A stretch of 64,000 nt of DNA from an uncultured Cohaesibacter sp. (GTDB lineage: Bacteria; Pseudomonadota; Alphaproteobacteria; Rhizobiales; Cohaesibacteraceae): NCBI RefSeq assembly GCF_963676275.1, contig NZ_OY781091.1, positions 4,731,001 to 4,795,000 on the forward strand, in the 5' to 3' direction. Under the pieces are notes generated by a model. The model had not been told where the DNA came from. It made no database searches and worked only from the letters and a program-made list of their open reading frames with translations. This document shows, one piece after another, positions 29,847 to 38,806 of the stretch (within the stretch, counting starts at the first letter, position 1; each line of letters opens with the position of its first letter). The position numbers and the translations under genes were made by a program.

Positions 29847-29861
29847 TTAAGAAAACCTTAA
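29847..29861 (-). promoter_or_regulatory. Candidate CtrA binding site
   Basis: On the minus strand the sequence reads TTAA-GGTTTTC-TTAA followed by C, an exact match to TTAA-N7-TTAAC. It lies 100 bases upstream of the membrane-protein gene starting at 29747. The next gene on the left in the same direction is that one; on the right, the htpX terminator is about 95 bases away. Confidence 0.5.
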
Positions 29862-29953
29862 ATATAACAATGGGGAAAACCACAGCAACAATTTCTCCCG
29901 ACAGCGCAGGCAAAGATTGCATGACAGCCAGACCTCACCCGCGCGTAAAACAG

Positions 29954-29973
29954 AAAACCCGGCATTGCCGGGC
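29954..29973 (-). terminator. Rho-independent terminator after htpX
   Basis: CCCGGC (29958-29963) pairs with GCCGGG (29967-29972) around ATT; on the minus strand TTTTCTG follows. Confidence 0.8.
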
Positions 29974-30025
29974 TTCTCAATCGCATTTTCCTATTTCTCC
30001 AGCTCGTGTCCGGGACGGCCTGAAC

Positions 30026-31024
30026 CTATCCCCAGGGGCCAGGCTGATTGTCATCCTTGCGCGCAGCACCACCGCCCCATGGTCCGTCGGATCCGGCATC
30101 CTGCTGCATCTGGCCCCGACGCTGAGAGGCACCAAGCGTTGCACCCGAGCTGACTTTCAAAGGGCTCTGCCCGCCATACCATTCAGCCTGCAAGGACTGA
30201 AGCGCGTCGATCCGGTTTTGCGTATCCGGATGGGTCGAGAAGAGATTGTCCATCTTCTGTCCCGAAAGCGGATTGATGATGAACATATGCGCCGTTTCCG
30301 GATGCTGTTCGGCGGTGACATTGGCGGTGCGACCGGCAGCATTGGCAATCTTTGCCAGCGCCGAGGCAAGCCACATCGGCTGACCGCAGATTTCAGCCCC
30401 CACCTTGTCCGCTTCATATTCCCGCGTCCGGCTGATCGCCATCTGAACGATGGAAGCGGCCAGCGGCGCCAGAATCATCAGCGCAATGGTACCGATGATG
30501 CCAAGCCCGCCGCCTTCGCGATCCCTGCTGCCGCCAAAGAAGAGCGCAAAGTTAGCCAGCATCGAGATGGCACCGGCAAAGGTGGCCGTCACGGTCATGG
30601 TCAGAATGTCATAATTCTTGATATGGGCCAGCTCATGGGCCATCACGCCGGCAACCTCTTCATAGGTCAGCCGATTGAGCAGGCCGGTCGAAGCTGCCAC
30701 GGCGGCATGCTGCGGGCTGCGTCCGGTGGCAAAAGCATTGGGCTGATCGGAATTGATCACATAGACCTTGGGCATCGGCAGTCCGGCAGACTGGGCCAGT
30801 TTTTCCACGATCTCATAATATTCCGGTGCCGAGCGTGCATCCACCTCCATGGCGTTATGCATGCGCAGCACCATCTTGTCCGAATTCCAGTAGCTGAACA
30901 GATTCATACCGAGCGCAAAGATGAAGGCAATCATCATGCCCCCCGAGCCACCGAGCAAATAGCCGATGGCCATGAAAAGGCCTGTCATGGCGGCCAGCAA
31001 GAGTGTGGTACGGAAGAAATTCAT
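30026..31024 (-). CDS. htpX: Zinc metalloprotease HtpX
   Basis: HtpX is an inner-membrane protease that clears damaged membrane proteins. From ATG 31024 the 332-residue product starts [26 protein letters not shown], the usual first membrane helix. It has the zinc motif HELAH in [17 protein letters not shown], the third ligand probably in the [13 protein letters not shown] segment, and two further hydrophobic stretches after the active site. The upstream in-frame start at 31108 would add 28 polar residues and is rejected. AAGGA lies 10 bases before the chosen ATG. The ~40-residue C-terminal tail rich in Gly, Pro and Trp ([19 protein letters not shown]) is longer than in E. coli. Confidence 0.95.
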   Translation of the reverse strand: MNFFRTTLLLAAMTGLFMAIGYLLGGSGGMMIAFIFALGMNLFSYWNSDKMVLRMHNAMEVDARSAPEYYEIVEKLAQSAGLPMPKVYVINSDQPNAFATGRSPQHAAVAASTGLLNRLTYEEVAGVMAHELAHIKNYDILTMTVTATFAGAISMLANFALFFGGSRDREGGGLGIIGTIALMILAPLAASIVQMAISRTREYEADKVGAEICGQPMWLASALAKIANAAGRTANVTAEQHPETAHMFIINPLSGQKMDNLFSTHPDTQNRIDALQSLQAEWYGGQSPLKVSSGATLGASQRRGQMQQDAGSDGPWGGGAARKDDNQPGPWG

Positions 31025-31133
31025 GCCAGATCTATCCTTCTTTATGGCTCTGAGCGATTGGATCGCATTACAATATCCTATATGGTGCCTCACGAGACCC
31101 ATTTTCAAGACAGGAAAGCAAGGGAGCAGCTAG

Positions 31134-31427
31134 ATGACTGACGAAACCCCGAAAAGACAGATGGTTGACGTCGCCTCCCCCCAGTTCAAAAGCACTGAAG
31201 AACGCGTCGCCGAGACCGCGAAGCCGCAGGAAGAAAAGCCCCGCCGCAAATTCGAGGATCTGCCCCCGGCAGCCCAGCGCGCCCTGATGGAAGCGGAAGA
31301 ACGCCGCAAGGAGCGCGACGCGCTGAAGGTCAGCGCCGATCGTCCAACCGAACTCAATGGTCGCGGCGGCCTCGATCCATCCCGTTATGATGATTATGAG
31401 ATCGACGGCCGCGCCATCGATTTCTGA
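31134..31427 (+). CDS. DUF1674 / SDHAF4-like succinate dehydrogenase assembly factor
   Basis: This 97-residue protein ends with the conserved DUF1674 box: RPTELNGRGGLDPSRYDDYEIDGRAIDF, matching the GGxDPTRYGDWExxGxxxDF motif of the SDHAF4/Sdh8 family. In mitochondria this factor binds the flavinylated SdhA subunit and protects it during assembly of complex II; bacterial function is inferred. The N-terminal half is charged and probably disordered. It is divergent from htpX, with 109 bases between them. AGGGAGCAGCTAG precedes the ATG. No sdh genes lie in the window. Confidence 0.88.
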   Translation: MTDETPKRQMVDVASPQFKSTEERVAETAKPQEEKPRRKFEDLPPAAQRALMEAEERRKERDALKVSADRPTELNGRGGLDPSRYDDYEIDGRAIDF

Positions 31428-31460
31428 TCAGTTCGGCTACGAAACAAACCATGAAAAATC

Positions 31461-31496
31461 AAAGGGCGAACGGTCTGACCGCTCGCCCTTTTTATT
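31461..31496 (+). terminator. Rho-independent terminator after the DUF1674 gene
   Basis: AAAGGGCGA (31461-31469) pairs with TCGCCCTTT (31483-31491), extended by CGG/CCG across one mismatch, then a T-rich run. Confidence 0.88.
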
Positions 31497-31527
31497 TTTT
31501 CTCAGTGCGCAGAAAGAATGGCCCCGA

Positions 31528-32556
31528 TCACAGGTCAGAGGATTTCTTCCAGATATTGATATCTTCATCCTGCGCATAAAGATCGATTTCAGCCAGCTCT
31601 TCAGCCGTGAAGGAAAGATTTTTCACCGCTCCCACACAATCGACAATCTGCTCGGCCCGCGACGCCCCAATCAGCGCCGTGGTGATTCCCTCGTCCCGCA
31701 AAACCCAGGCAATCGCCATCTGCGCCAATGTCTGGCCACGACGCGCCGCAATCTCGTTGAGCTTCTTGAGATGCTCGACAGCCTTCTCGGTGATCATTTC
31801 CTTTTTCAGGAACCGCCCTGAAGCGGCGCGGGAATTGGCGGGAATGCCATTGAGATATTTGTTCGACAACATCCCCTGCGCCAGCGGCGTAAAGGCAATC
31901 GAGCCGATACCAAGCTCCTTGAGCGTGTCCTTCAGCCCGTCCTTCTCCACCCAGCGATTGAGCATGTTATAGCTTGGCTGATGGATGAGGCATGGGGTGC
32001 CAAGCTCGTTCAGGATCTTCACCGCTTCCCGCGTGCGCTGGGAATTGTAGGAAGAAATGCCCACATAGAGCGCCTTGCCCTGCCGAACCAGCGTATCAAG
32101 GGCTCCCATGGTTTCTTCCAGAGGCGTATTGGGGTCGAAACGATGGGAATAAAAGATATCGACATAATCAAGCCCCATGCGCTTGAGCGACTGGTCACAG
32201 GATGCAATCAGATATTTGCGGCTGCCCCATTCGCCATAAGGCCCGGGCCACATGTCATAGCCAGCCTTGGAAGAGATGATCATCTCATCGCGATAGGGCT
32301 TGAAGTCACTCTTGAGGATCTCGCCAAAGGCTTCTTCTGCGGCTCCCGCAGGCGGGCCGTAATTGTTGGCCAGATCGAAATGGGTAATGCCCAGATCAAA
32401 GGCCGTCCGACACATGGCCTGCTTGGTAAAATGCGGTGTTTCATAGCCGAAATTGTTCCATAGCCCCAGCGAAACCGCTGGCAGCTTGAGACCGGACTTG
32501 CCACACCGACGATAGGGCATGGTATCGTAGCGCGATTCTGCTGCTATATAAGTCAT
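31528..32556 (-). CDS. Aldo/keto reductase, MgrA/YghZ-like
   Basis: From the ATG at 32556 the 342-residue product has a nearly perfect ribosome site on the minus strand (TAGGAGGTAATAGC-ATG), which settles the start over one 114 bases upstream. The catalytic set is visible: Asp and Tyr in HFDLANNYGPPAGAAEE, Lys in IISSKAGYDMWPG and His in YSHRFD. The residue pattern YDTMPYRRCGKSGLKLP and the PYGEWGSRKYL segment match the L-glyceraldehyde 3-phosphate reductase group (YghZ), which detoxifies aldehydes with NADPH. The actual substrate here is unproven. It stands alone, convergent with the DUF1674 gene. Confidence 0.92.
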   Translation of the reverse strand: MTYIAAESRYDTMPYRRCGKSGLKLPAVSLGLWNNFGYETPHFTKQAMCRTAFDLGITHFDLANNYGPPAGAAEEAFGEILKSDFKPYRDEMIISSKAGYDMWPGPYGEWGSRKYLIASCDQSLKRMGLDYVDIFYSHRFDPNTPLEETMGALDTLVRQGKALYVGISSYNSQRTREAVKILNELGTPCLIHQPSYNMLNRWVEKDGLKDTLKELGIGSIAFTPLAQGMLSNKYLNGIPANSRAASGRFLKKEMITEKAVEHLKKLNEIAARRGQTLAQMAIAWVLRDEGITTALIGASRAEQIVDCVGAVKNLSFTAEELAEIDLYAQDEDINIWKKSSDL

Positions 32557-32698
32557 GCTATTACCTCCTAAGTTAATCCCTCGTGGTTCCAACCGATTGC
32601 CCCTGCCCGATGGCAACCAGCCCACTCTTGTTTCTTTCAATTCAGCCCGCAACAGATGACAACCAGCCAATGATCATCCGCTTTTCCAAGAGGAACCT

Positions 32699-33133
32699 AT
32701 GCGAAATCTCATGTTAACCTGGCAATTCTGGGCCATTCTGTCGGCCTGCTTTGCCGCCTTCACGGCCATCTTTGCAAAGGTCGGCGTATCCGGCATCGGA
32801 TCGGATTTTGCCACCTTCATCCGCACGATCGTGATACTCCTCGCTCTGGCCGCCATTCTCAGCGCCACCGGCGGCTGGGAAAGTCTCTCTTCCCTGTCGG
32901 CCAGATCCTTCCTGTTTCTCATCCTCTCCGGCCTAGCCACTGGCGCTTCATGGATCTGCTATTTTCGCGCACTCAAGCTCGGCCATGCCTCTCAGGTCGC
33001 TCCCATCGACAAGATGAGCGTGGTGCTGGTTGCCATTTTCGGCGCCCTGTTTCTTGGCGAACAGCTCTCCCTTGGCAGCTGGCTCGGCGTCGGCTTCATC
33101 GCAATCGGCGCAAGCCTTGTTGCCCTCTTCTAG
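32699..33133 (+). CDS. Single-domain EamA family transporter
   Basis: This 144-residue protein contains one EamA (DMT) half: five hydrophobic segments, starting WQFWAILSACFAAFTAIFAKVG, with the typical VAPIDKMSVVLVAIFGALFLGEQL late in the sequence. Full DMT transporters have two such halves; this short form must pair with itself or a partner. It is known as a stand-alone family. AGAGGA precedes the ATG. It lies divergent to the aldo/keto reductase across 142 bases and tail-to-tail with the DUF1989 gene, with 9 bases between the stops. The substrate is unknown. Confidence 0.85.
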   Translation: MRNLMLTWQFWAILSACFAAFTAIFAKVGVSGIGSDFATFIRTIVILLALAAILSATGGWESLSSLSARSFLFLILSGLATGASWICYFRALKLGHASQVAPIDKMSVVLVAIFGALFLGEQLSLGSWLGVGFIAIGASLVALF

Positions 33134-33142
33134 CGAGCACCG

Positions 33143-33994
33143 TCAGCAGCCATGGCTGCAATCATAGGCATTGACCGCAGGGCTTTGCCAGCCGCCCAAG
33201 CTGCCTGCAAGCGGTTTATAAACCTCCATTTTCAATGGATAGCATTGAGCCATGTCACTGGAATGCTCAGAAGAACAATCTCCCCCCGGACAGGCACTCT
33301 GAACCGCGAGCAGATCGATCTCGGCAAACAGCCCCAGATAATCGCCCGGGCGCACCGGACTGGCCTTCATGAAATAGTGCCCGGTGTCGCGGGTAAAGCC
33401 GGTACACATGAAGACATTGAGCACATCATGCACGAATTTCTCAGCCTCCGGCAGGCTGAGCCCCCGCGCCCGGGCCAAGGCACGCGTCAGATTCGAATGG
33501 CAACAATAATGGTAATCGACACCATTGAGCACCCGCCCCGTATAGGGATCGCAACGGGTGCCGATCACATCATGCACCGAGCCACCATATGGGTCGATGC
33601 CATACCATGACAGACTATCCTCGATAACGGTTGCCATTGGCCGCATATGAGGAAAGCTTGACCAGAGCTGATCGCCGATGCTGACATGGGTTCCATGCAG
33701 GGCGCGGGTCTTACCCGAATAGAAGCGCTCGTCAAGATTGGCACTGTTGAACAGGTTGAGATCCCCCACCTGCGGCCCCTCCGGACAGATAATCCGCAGC
33801 AGATGCCCTGCGGGCACCTCGATGCTGGCCGCATCCCGCGGCGGAATGATCACCTCACTCACCTTCTCGGCCCCCTTAAAGGCAGCCTGATAGAGCGCAA
33901 TATCGGGCTTGGGCAGGCTTTCTGTCGGATAACAAATAACGGGTTTGATCGCACGACGCGCATCTGCGTCGGCAGGAAGAGAAATCTGGGACAT
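33143..33994 (-). CDS. DUF1989, urea carboxylase-associated family protein
   Basis: From ATG 33994 (GAG 7 bases upstream) this is 283 residues. It matches DUF1989: IPPRDAASIEVPAGHLLRIICPEGPQVGDLNLFN, then the conserved LSWYGIDPYGGSVHDVIGTRCDPYTG and HYCCHSNLTRAL, and the Cys-rich VQSACPGGDCSSEHSSD. The family often accompanies urea carboxylase and guanidine or allophanate genes, where its members carry guanidine carboxylation partners; none of those genes is nearby here. The cysteine/His set suggests metal binding. Five-residue neighbours on the opposite strand indicate no operon. Function is uncertain in this context. Confidence 0.88.
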   Translation of the reverse strand: MSQISLPADADARRAIKPVICYPTESLPKPDIALYQAAFKGAEKVSEVIIPPRDAASIEVPAGHLLRIICPEGPQVGDLNLFNSANLDERFYSGKTRALHGTHVSIGDQLWSSFPHMRPMATVIEDSLSWYGIDPYGGSVHDVIGTRCDPYTGRVLNGVDYHYCCHSNLTRALARARGLSLPEAEKFVHDVLNVFMCTGFTRDTGHYFMKASPVRPGDYLGLFAEIDLLAVQSACPGGDCSSEHSSDMAQCYPLKMEVYKPLAGSLGGWQSPAVNAYDCSHGC

Positions 33995-34096
33995 GGGTGA
34001 ACTCAATTTGGAAGGGTTTGTTTTTTGCCAGTCTGACAGATAAGGGGCAAAAGGCGCAAGCAAAAACCCGACGCACAATGGCGCCGGGCTCTTTCT

Positions 34097-34528
34097 TCAA
34101 GCCTTCACCTCATAGGTGAGCTGTAGCAACACAAAACCCGAATGCGGGTCCGATACCTGCTTATCGCCGGTAAAGCCATAAGCTGCGTAAAAGCGTCGCC
34201 CGATGGCATTGTCCACAAAGACCTCAACCGCCAGCGATCCTTTCTCTGCCACAGCCTTGTCAACCAGCGCCCGACCTATCCCCTCACCATGATGGCAGGG
34301 GTCGACAAACAGACCACCGATATAATCGTCGATCAGCCCGATAAAGCCGACAATTGCGCCATCGCGCACAAAGACCCACGTCTCGGCCTGTTTGAGATAG
34401 ATTTCCCGCGTCAGCCTTTCGGCTTCATCCATGAAATCGGCGGGAAGAAAGGAATGAGCCAGTGCGCTAGCAGAACGCCAGATCGCAATCACTGCCTCTG
34501 TGTCTTGGGATTTGAATGTCCGGATCAT
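34097..34528 (-). CDS. GNAT family N-acetyltransferase
   Basis: From ATG 34528 this 143-residue protein has the GNAT fold: an N-terminal IRTFKSQDTEAVIAIWRSA, the core strand VGFIGLIDDYIGGLFVDPCHHGEGIGRALVDKAV with the acetyl-CoA loop (Q/R-x-x-G-x-G form, here HHGEGIGRAL), and the C-terminal VFVDNAIGRRFYAAYGFT with a conserved Tyr. The acceptor is unknown. The longer frame to 34633 begins with residues unrelated to the family and is rejected. It lies upstream of, and in the same direction as, the DUF1989 gene, with 102 bases between. Confidence 0.87.
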   Translation of the reverse strand: MIRTFKSQDTEAVIAIWRSASALAHSFLPADFMDEAERLTREIYLKQAETWVFVRDGAIVGFIGLIDDYIGGLFVDPCHHGEGIGRALVDKAVAEKGSLAVEVFVDNAIGRRFYAAYGFTGDKQVSDPHSGFVLLQLTYEVKA

Positions 34529-34750
34529 GATATGATGTCCAGTCCTGACCGAAGCGGCTTTTGCCCATCGGTATTTAGCTTCAGAATGAGAATACAAGAC
34601 CCCGGCTGCGTGCCTTTCAAGGCCGCAGATCATCTATGGTCATGCAACTGGAAGCGCTTGTGGCTTCCCTCTTCAGCGAGACATCAAAACTCCTCTATTC
34701 AACGCCAGATAGGCATATCCCTGACAGAGGCAACTGTCAAGAAACAGCAA

Positions 34751-34778
34751 GGCCCGACGCTCATGCGAGTGCCGGGCC
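34751..34778 (-). terminator. Probable terminator after acnB
   Basis: GGCCCG-ACGCTC (34751-34762) and GAGTGC-CGGGCC (34767-34778) form a 12-position stem with one wobble and one mismatch. The minus-strand T tract is interrupted (TTGCTGTTTC), so termination may be partial. Confidence 0.6.
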
Positions 34779-34805
34779 CTGCTTCATAGCTTAAAAAGTG
34801 ATCTC

Positions 34806-37598
34806 CTAGAAATGCACGGACCGCGAGGTGCCCGGAATTTCCAGCGGAGGCGCGAACTTGGTCAGATCGATGCCTTCCACCGCGCTTTTATATTCTTCAA
34901 GCGTTGGCGTGCGACCGAGGATGGCAGAGAGAACAACCACCGGCGTGGAGGCCAGCAGGGATTCGCCCTTCTTCTCGGTGCTGTCTTCCACCACACGCCC
35001 CTGGAACAGGCGGGTCGAGGTGGCCAGAACCGTATCCCCCTTCTCTGCCTTTTCCTGGTTACCCATGCAAAGGTTACAGCCCGGACGCTCCAGATAGAGA
35101 ATATTCTCATATTCGGTGCGAGCGCTGCTCTTTGGCGCAGAATCATCAAACTCGAAGCCGGAATATTTCTGTAGAACGTCCCAGTCGCCCTCTTCCTTCA
35201 ATTCGTCAATGATATTGTAGGTCGGGGCAGCAACCACCAGAGGCGCTTTGAACTCGACCTTGCCCTTGGCAGCTTCCAGATTGCGCAGCATTTTGGCAAC
35301 GATCTTGATATCACCCTTATGCACCATGCAGGAACCGACGAAGCCCAGATCGACCTTCTTCTCGGCATGATAATAGGAGATCGGACGGATCGTATCATGG
35401 GTATAGCGCTTGGAGACGTCGGCATTGTTGACGTCCGGGTCGGCAATCATCGGCTCGACAATTTCATTGAGATCAACCACGACCTCAGCGAAATATTTCG
35501 CATTCTCATCCGGCGTCAGGGCAGGCTTCTCGCCAGACCGGATTTCGCCAATGCGCTTGTCCGCCTTGTCGATCAGGCCCTGCAGAACCTTCTTCTCATT
35601 GTCCATGCCCTTGTCGATCATCACCTGAATGCGGCTCTTGGCCAGCTCAAGCGACCCGATCAGGGTTTCATCATTGGAGATACAGATCGAGGCCTTGGCC
35701 TTCATCTCTGCGGTCCAGTCGGTGAAGGTGAAGGCCTGATCGGCCAGCAGGGTGCCGATATGCACTTCGATCACGCGACCCTGAAAGACGTTGTCGCCAT
35801 GCTGCTTGAGCATCTGCGCCTGAGTGGCATGCACCACATCGCGGAAATCCATGTGATCAGCCATGGCACCGGTGAAGGTCACCTTGACGGATTCAGGAAT
35901 CGGCATGGTGGCTTCGCCGGTTGCCAGCGCAAGGGCAACAGTGCCCGAATCCGCCCCAAAGGCAACGCCCTTGGACATGCGGGTATGGCTGTCGCCGCCG
36001 ATGATGATGTCCCAGTCATCGACGGTGAGGTCATTCAGCATCTTGTGAATGACGTCGGTCAGCGGCGCATAGCCACCTTTCGGATCACGGCCGGTAATCA
36101 GACCGAAATCATTCATGAATTTCATCAGCTTTGGAATGTTGGCCTGTGCCTTGACATCCCAGACGGATGCAGTGTGGCAGCCGGACTGATAGGCACCATC
36201 CAGCGTCGGCGAAATCACCGTCGCGGCCATGGCTTCCAGTTCCTGCGCGGTCATCAGGCCGGTGGTATCCTGCGAGCCGACGATATTCACCTTGACGCGC
36301 ACATCAGAGCCAGCCAGAAGCGGCAGCTTGGCGGTTACGCCCACGGCATTCTTGTTGAAGATCTTCTCAACTGCGGTGAGGCCCTGCCCTTCCTTGGTGA
36401 TTTCCTTGGCCGGAGCGAAAACGGCAGGCGCTTCAATGCCGAGGGTCTCGGCAGCGAATGTCTGCAGCTTCTTGCCAAAGACGATCGCATAGGAGCTGCC
36501 CGCCTTCATGAATTCCACCTTGCGCGGTGTGAAGGAGGAAGAAATATCGGTCAGCTCTTCGGTGCCATCAGCATTATAGAGCTTTTTCTTCTTGGTATTG
36601 ATTTTCAGAACGGTGCCGGTTTCGACGGAATATTTCTGCTCGAGAACCGGATTGCCGTCATTATTGAGGATCGGATTGCCATCCCCATCCACCTTCTTGA
36701 CCCAGTTTTTGAGATCAAGGCCAATACCGCCGGTCACATCGACCGTGGTCAGAAAGATCGGCGAAATGCCGTTGGTTCCGGCAACCACCGGAGCGACATT
36801 GACGAAAGGCACATAGGGGCTGGCCTGCTTGCCGGTCCAGAGCGCCACATTGTTGACGCCGGACATGCGCGAGGAGCCAACGCCCATGGTGCCCTTTTCC
36901 GCAATCAGCATCACCCGTTTGCCCGGATGCTGCAGCTTGAGAGCCTGAATTTCCTTCTGCGCCTGCTCCGAGATCATGCATTTGCCATGCAGTTCGCGGT
37001 CGGCGCGGGAATGGGCCTGATTGCCCGGCGACAGCAGGTCGGTGGAAATATCGCCTTCTGCGGCAATATAGGTAACCACTTCCACTTCTTCATCGACTTC
37101 GGGAAGCTTGGTGAAGAATTCCGCCTTGGCGTAGCTTTCCAGAATATCTCTGGCAATCGCGCTTCCTGCCTTGAGGGCAGCTTCAAGACGGCCCATGTCG
37201 GCCTCATAAAGGAAGACCTGAGTCTTGAGCACCTCTGCCGCCTGCTTGGCAATGGCAGCATCCTCACCCAAAGCCAGATCGAGCAGAACCTCGATGGAAG
37301 GTCCACCCTTCATGTGGGAGAGAAGCTCGAAGGCAAAGTCTGGCGTGATTTCCTCGACAAGCTGCTGACCCAGAATGATCTCTTTGAGAAAGGCCGCCTT
37401 TGCGCCCGCTGCGCTCGTGGTCCCGGGCAGCGTGTTATAGATGAAATAATGGAGCGAATCCTTGCGATATTCGTTCCCGTTATCCTTGATCTGCGCAATG
37501 ATCTCGTTCAACAGGGCGGCATCATCAATAGGCTTGGGGTGCAAACCTTGAATCTTGCGAGTTTCGATTTCGTCTAGATAGTTCGTATATAAGGTCAT
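34806..37598 (-). CDS. acnB: Aconitate hydratase B
   Basis: AcnB interconverts citrate and isocitrate through a 4Fe-4S cluster. The protein has 930 residues, near the usual ~865-930. The N-terminal region is the AcnB-specific helical HEAT-like and swivel part (TLPGTTSAAGAKAAFLKEIILGQQLV, then LLSHMKGGPSIEVLLDLAL). The catalytic region contains the cluster ligands in FVGSCMVHKGD and in PGCNLCMGN, and IGGDSHTRMSKG. A Rhizobiales genome more often has AcnA at this position beside ccmA (from memory), so the AcnB type is worth noting. GGGACCGAT precedes the ATG on the minus strand. It is divergent from ccmA across 450 bases. Confidence 0.95.
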   Translation of the reverse strand: MTLYTNYLDEIETRKIQGLHPKPIDDAALLNEIIAQIKDNGNEYRKDSLHYFIYNTLPGTTSAAGAKAAFLKEIILGQQLVEEITPDFAFELLSHMKGGPSIEVLLDLALGEDAAIAKQAAEVLKTQVFLYEADMGRLEAALKAGSAIARDILESYAKAEFFTKLPEVDEEVEVVTYIAAEGDISTDLLSPGNQAHSRADRELHGKCMISEQAQKEIQALKLQHPGKRVMLIAEKGTMGVGSSRMSGVNNVALWTGKQASPYVPFVNVAPVVAGTNGISPIFLTTVDVTGGIGLDLKNWVKKVDGDGNPILNNDGNPVLEQKYSVETGTVLKINTKKKKLYNADGTEELTDISSSFTPRKVEFMKAGSSYAIVFGKKLQTFAAETLGIEAPAVFAPAKEITKEGQGLTAVEKIFNKNAVGVTAKLPLLAGSDVRVKVNIVGSQDTTGLMTAQELEAMAATVISPTLDGAYQSGCHTASVWDVKAQANIPKLMKFMNDFGLITGRDPKGGYAPLTDVIHKMLNDLTVDDWDIIIGGDSHTRMSKGVAFGADSGTVALALATGEATMPIPESVKVTFTGAMADHMDFRDVVHATQAQMLKQHGDNVFQGRVIEVHIGTLLADQAFTFTDWTAEMKAKASICISNDETLIGSLELAKSRIQVMIDKGMDNEKKVLQGLIDKADKRIGEIRSGEKPALTPDENAKYFAEVVVDLNEIVEPMIADPDVNNADVSKRYTHDTIRPISYYHAEKKVDLGFVGSCMVHKGDIKIVAKMLRNLEAAKGKVEFKAPLVVAAPTYNIIDELKEEGDWDVLQKYSGFEFDDSAPKSSARTEYENILYLERPGCNLCMGNQEKAEKGDTVLATSTRLFQGRVVEDSTEKKGESLLASTPVVVLSAILGRTPTLEEYKSAVEGIDLTKFAPPLEIPGTSRSVHF

Positions 37599-38048
37599 AT
37601 CGGTCCCAGCTTATTAGTTTACGCTCAACCATTCTCCCTCACGAAAAACTGGTGAGAAACAATGGCATTTTCAACTGCCGTCCTGAATAAATGAGATCTG
37701 CTCGCAATGGTTTCGACAAAAGAACATTGCTCCGAAGCCGATCATCACCTGTTTGGCAGGACGAGATGGCCGCTCCAAAACAGAGGCATCAGGTCTTGCA
37801 TATGTCGAGACTGGAGCCCGGGGCAAAATTACGAAGGAGCCGAAATCACAACCAACCGAATGTGGAATGCAATCGACTCCGTGTAAAACCGTAGGCTACA
37901 AACAGGATTCTTTTAGGACCTTTTCCTGTTGATTGCTAGATAACCGATGGTCTTGACTGCGCTTTTTTGTATCTTGACTATACTGACCAATATCCGGTCA
38001 GCTCCAAGCAGGAAAATCCAGATAAAATAAAATAATTCAAGGCAAGAT
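37599..38048. other. Divergent intergenic region between acnB and ccmA
   Basis: This 450-base gap holds both promoters. A small inverted repeat TGACC-N7-GGTCA lies at 37984-38000. Two TTGACT elements (37953 and 37974) and a TATACT (37979-37984) look promoter-like, but no pair has normal spacing. The right end is AT-rich (AAATAAAATAATTC). A 67-codon frame at 37691 lacks support. Confidence 0.55.
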
Positions 38049-38795
38049 TTGGCTTCCAATACGGCCCCAACGGTGAGTAACCAACCAGTGACGCTTCAGG
38101 AAAATACAAAGCTTTTAACGGTTCAAGAACTGGGATGCATCCGCGGCGGGCGTCCGGTCATCGAGAATATTTCCTTCCGGTTGCAGCAGGGCAAGGCCCT
38201 TGTCGTCACCGGTCCGAACGGCATCGGAAAGTCGTCTCTGCTGCGCACCCTTGCCGGTCTGGTCAAGGCCCATTCCGGTTCCATGCTGCTGGAAGGGGGA
38301 GAGGATGATCTGACCGTTGGCCAGCAGTCCCATTATTTCGGCCATGCCGATGCCATCAAGCCGGCGCTCACCTGCAAGGAAAATCTCAAATTCTGGCAGA
38401 CCTATTATGGCCACCCCGCCAGAAGCCCCTATCAGGCCATGATAGAGGTTGGCATCGAGGATCTGATCGACCTGCCCGCCGCCTATCTCTCCGCCGGTCA
38501 GCGCCGTCGCCTGTCGCTGGCCCGCCTGCTGGTCAGCTATCGCCCGCTCTGGCTGCTCGATGAACCCACATCCGCGCTCGACAAGGCCTCCGAACACCAG
38601 CTTGAAGTGCTGATGGCCGAACATCTTTCCGAAGGCGGCCTGATCATCGCGGCCACCCATGCGCCTCTCGGCCTCCTCGACCCCCTGCGCCTGCATCTGG
38701 ACCACAAACAGACAAGCGAGCAGGATATGGATGTTCTCGAAATGGATGATTTCGGTGAAGGTCGGCCAGCACAATCAGCAAAAGCAGCAAGATAG
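38049..38795 (+). CDS. ccmA: Haem ABC exporter ATP-binding protein CcmA
   Basis: CcmA powers the CcmABC(D) complex that releases haem-loaded CcmE during cytochrome c maturation. The ABC motifs are present: Walker A GPNGIGKSSLLRTLAG, signature LSAGQRRRLSLARL, Walker B LWLLDEPTSALD and the switch His in IIAATHAP. The frame starts with TTG at 38049 (AAGG 9 bases upstream), giving 248 residues; a GTG at 38073 is an alternative. The family is usually near 200-215 residues, and both the N-terminal ~25 and the C-terminal ~25 residues extend beyond the core. ccmB follows with its start 12 bases after this stop. Confidence 0.93.
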   Translation: MASNTAPTVSNQPVTLQENTKLLTVQELGCIRGGRPVIENISFRLQQGKALVVTGPNGIGKSSLLRTLAGLVKAHSGSMLLEGGEDDLTVGQQSHYFGHADAIKPALTCKENLKFWQTYYGHPARSPYQAMIEVGIEDLIDLPAAYLSAGQRRRLSLARLLVSYRPLWLLDEPTSALDKASEHQLEVLMAEHLSEGGLIIAATHAPLGLLDPLRLHLDHKQTSEQDMDVLEMDDFGEGRPAQSAKAAR

Positions 38796-38806
38796 GAGAG
38801 CCGGAT

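Noticed and set aside
29870-31141. A 423-codon plus-strand frame over htpX
   Set aside because: Runs across the htpX coding sequence and its terminator; no domain and no ribosome site.
35319-37577. A 752-codon plus-strand frame across acnB
   Set aside because: Antisense shadow produced by GC3-rich codons of acnB; composition of the product is His/Asp/Gly-rich without any domain.
37691-37894. A 67-codon plus-strand frame between acnB and ccmA
   Set aside because: Arg/Gln-rich chance product, no ribosome site, in a promoter region.
37953-37984. Promoter-like TTGACT and TATACT upstream of ccmA
   Set aside because: The spacing is 20 bases, too long for a normal sigma-70-type promoter, so no promoter is claimed.
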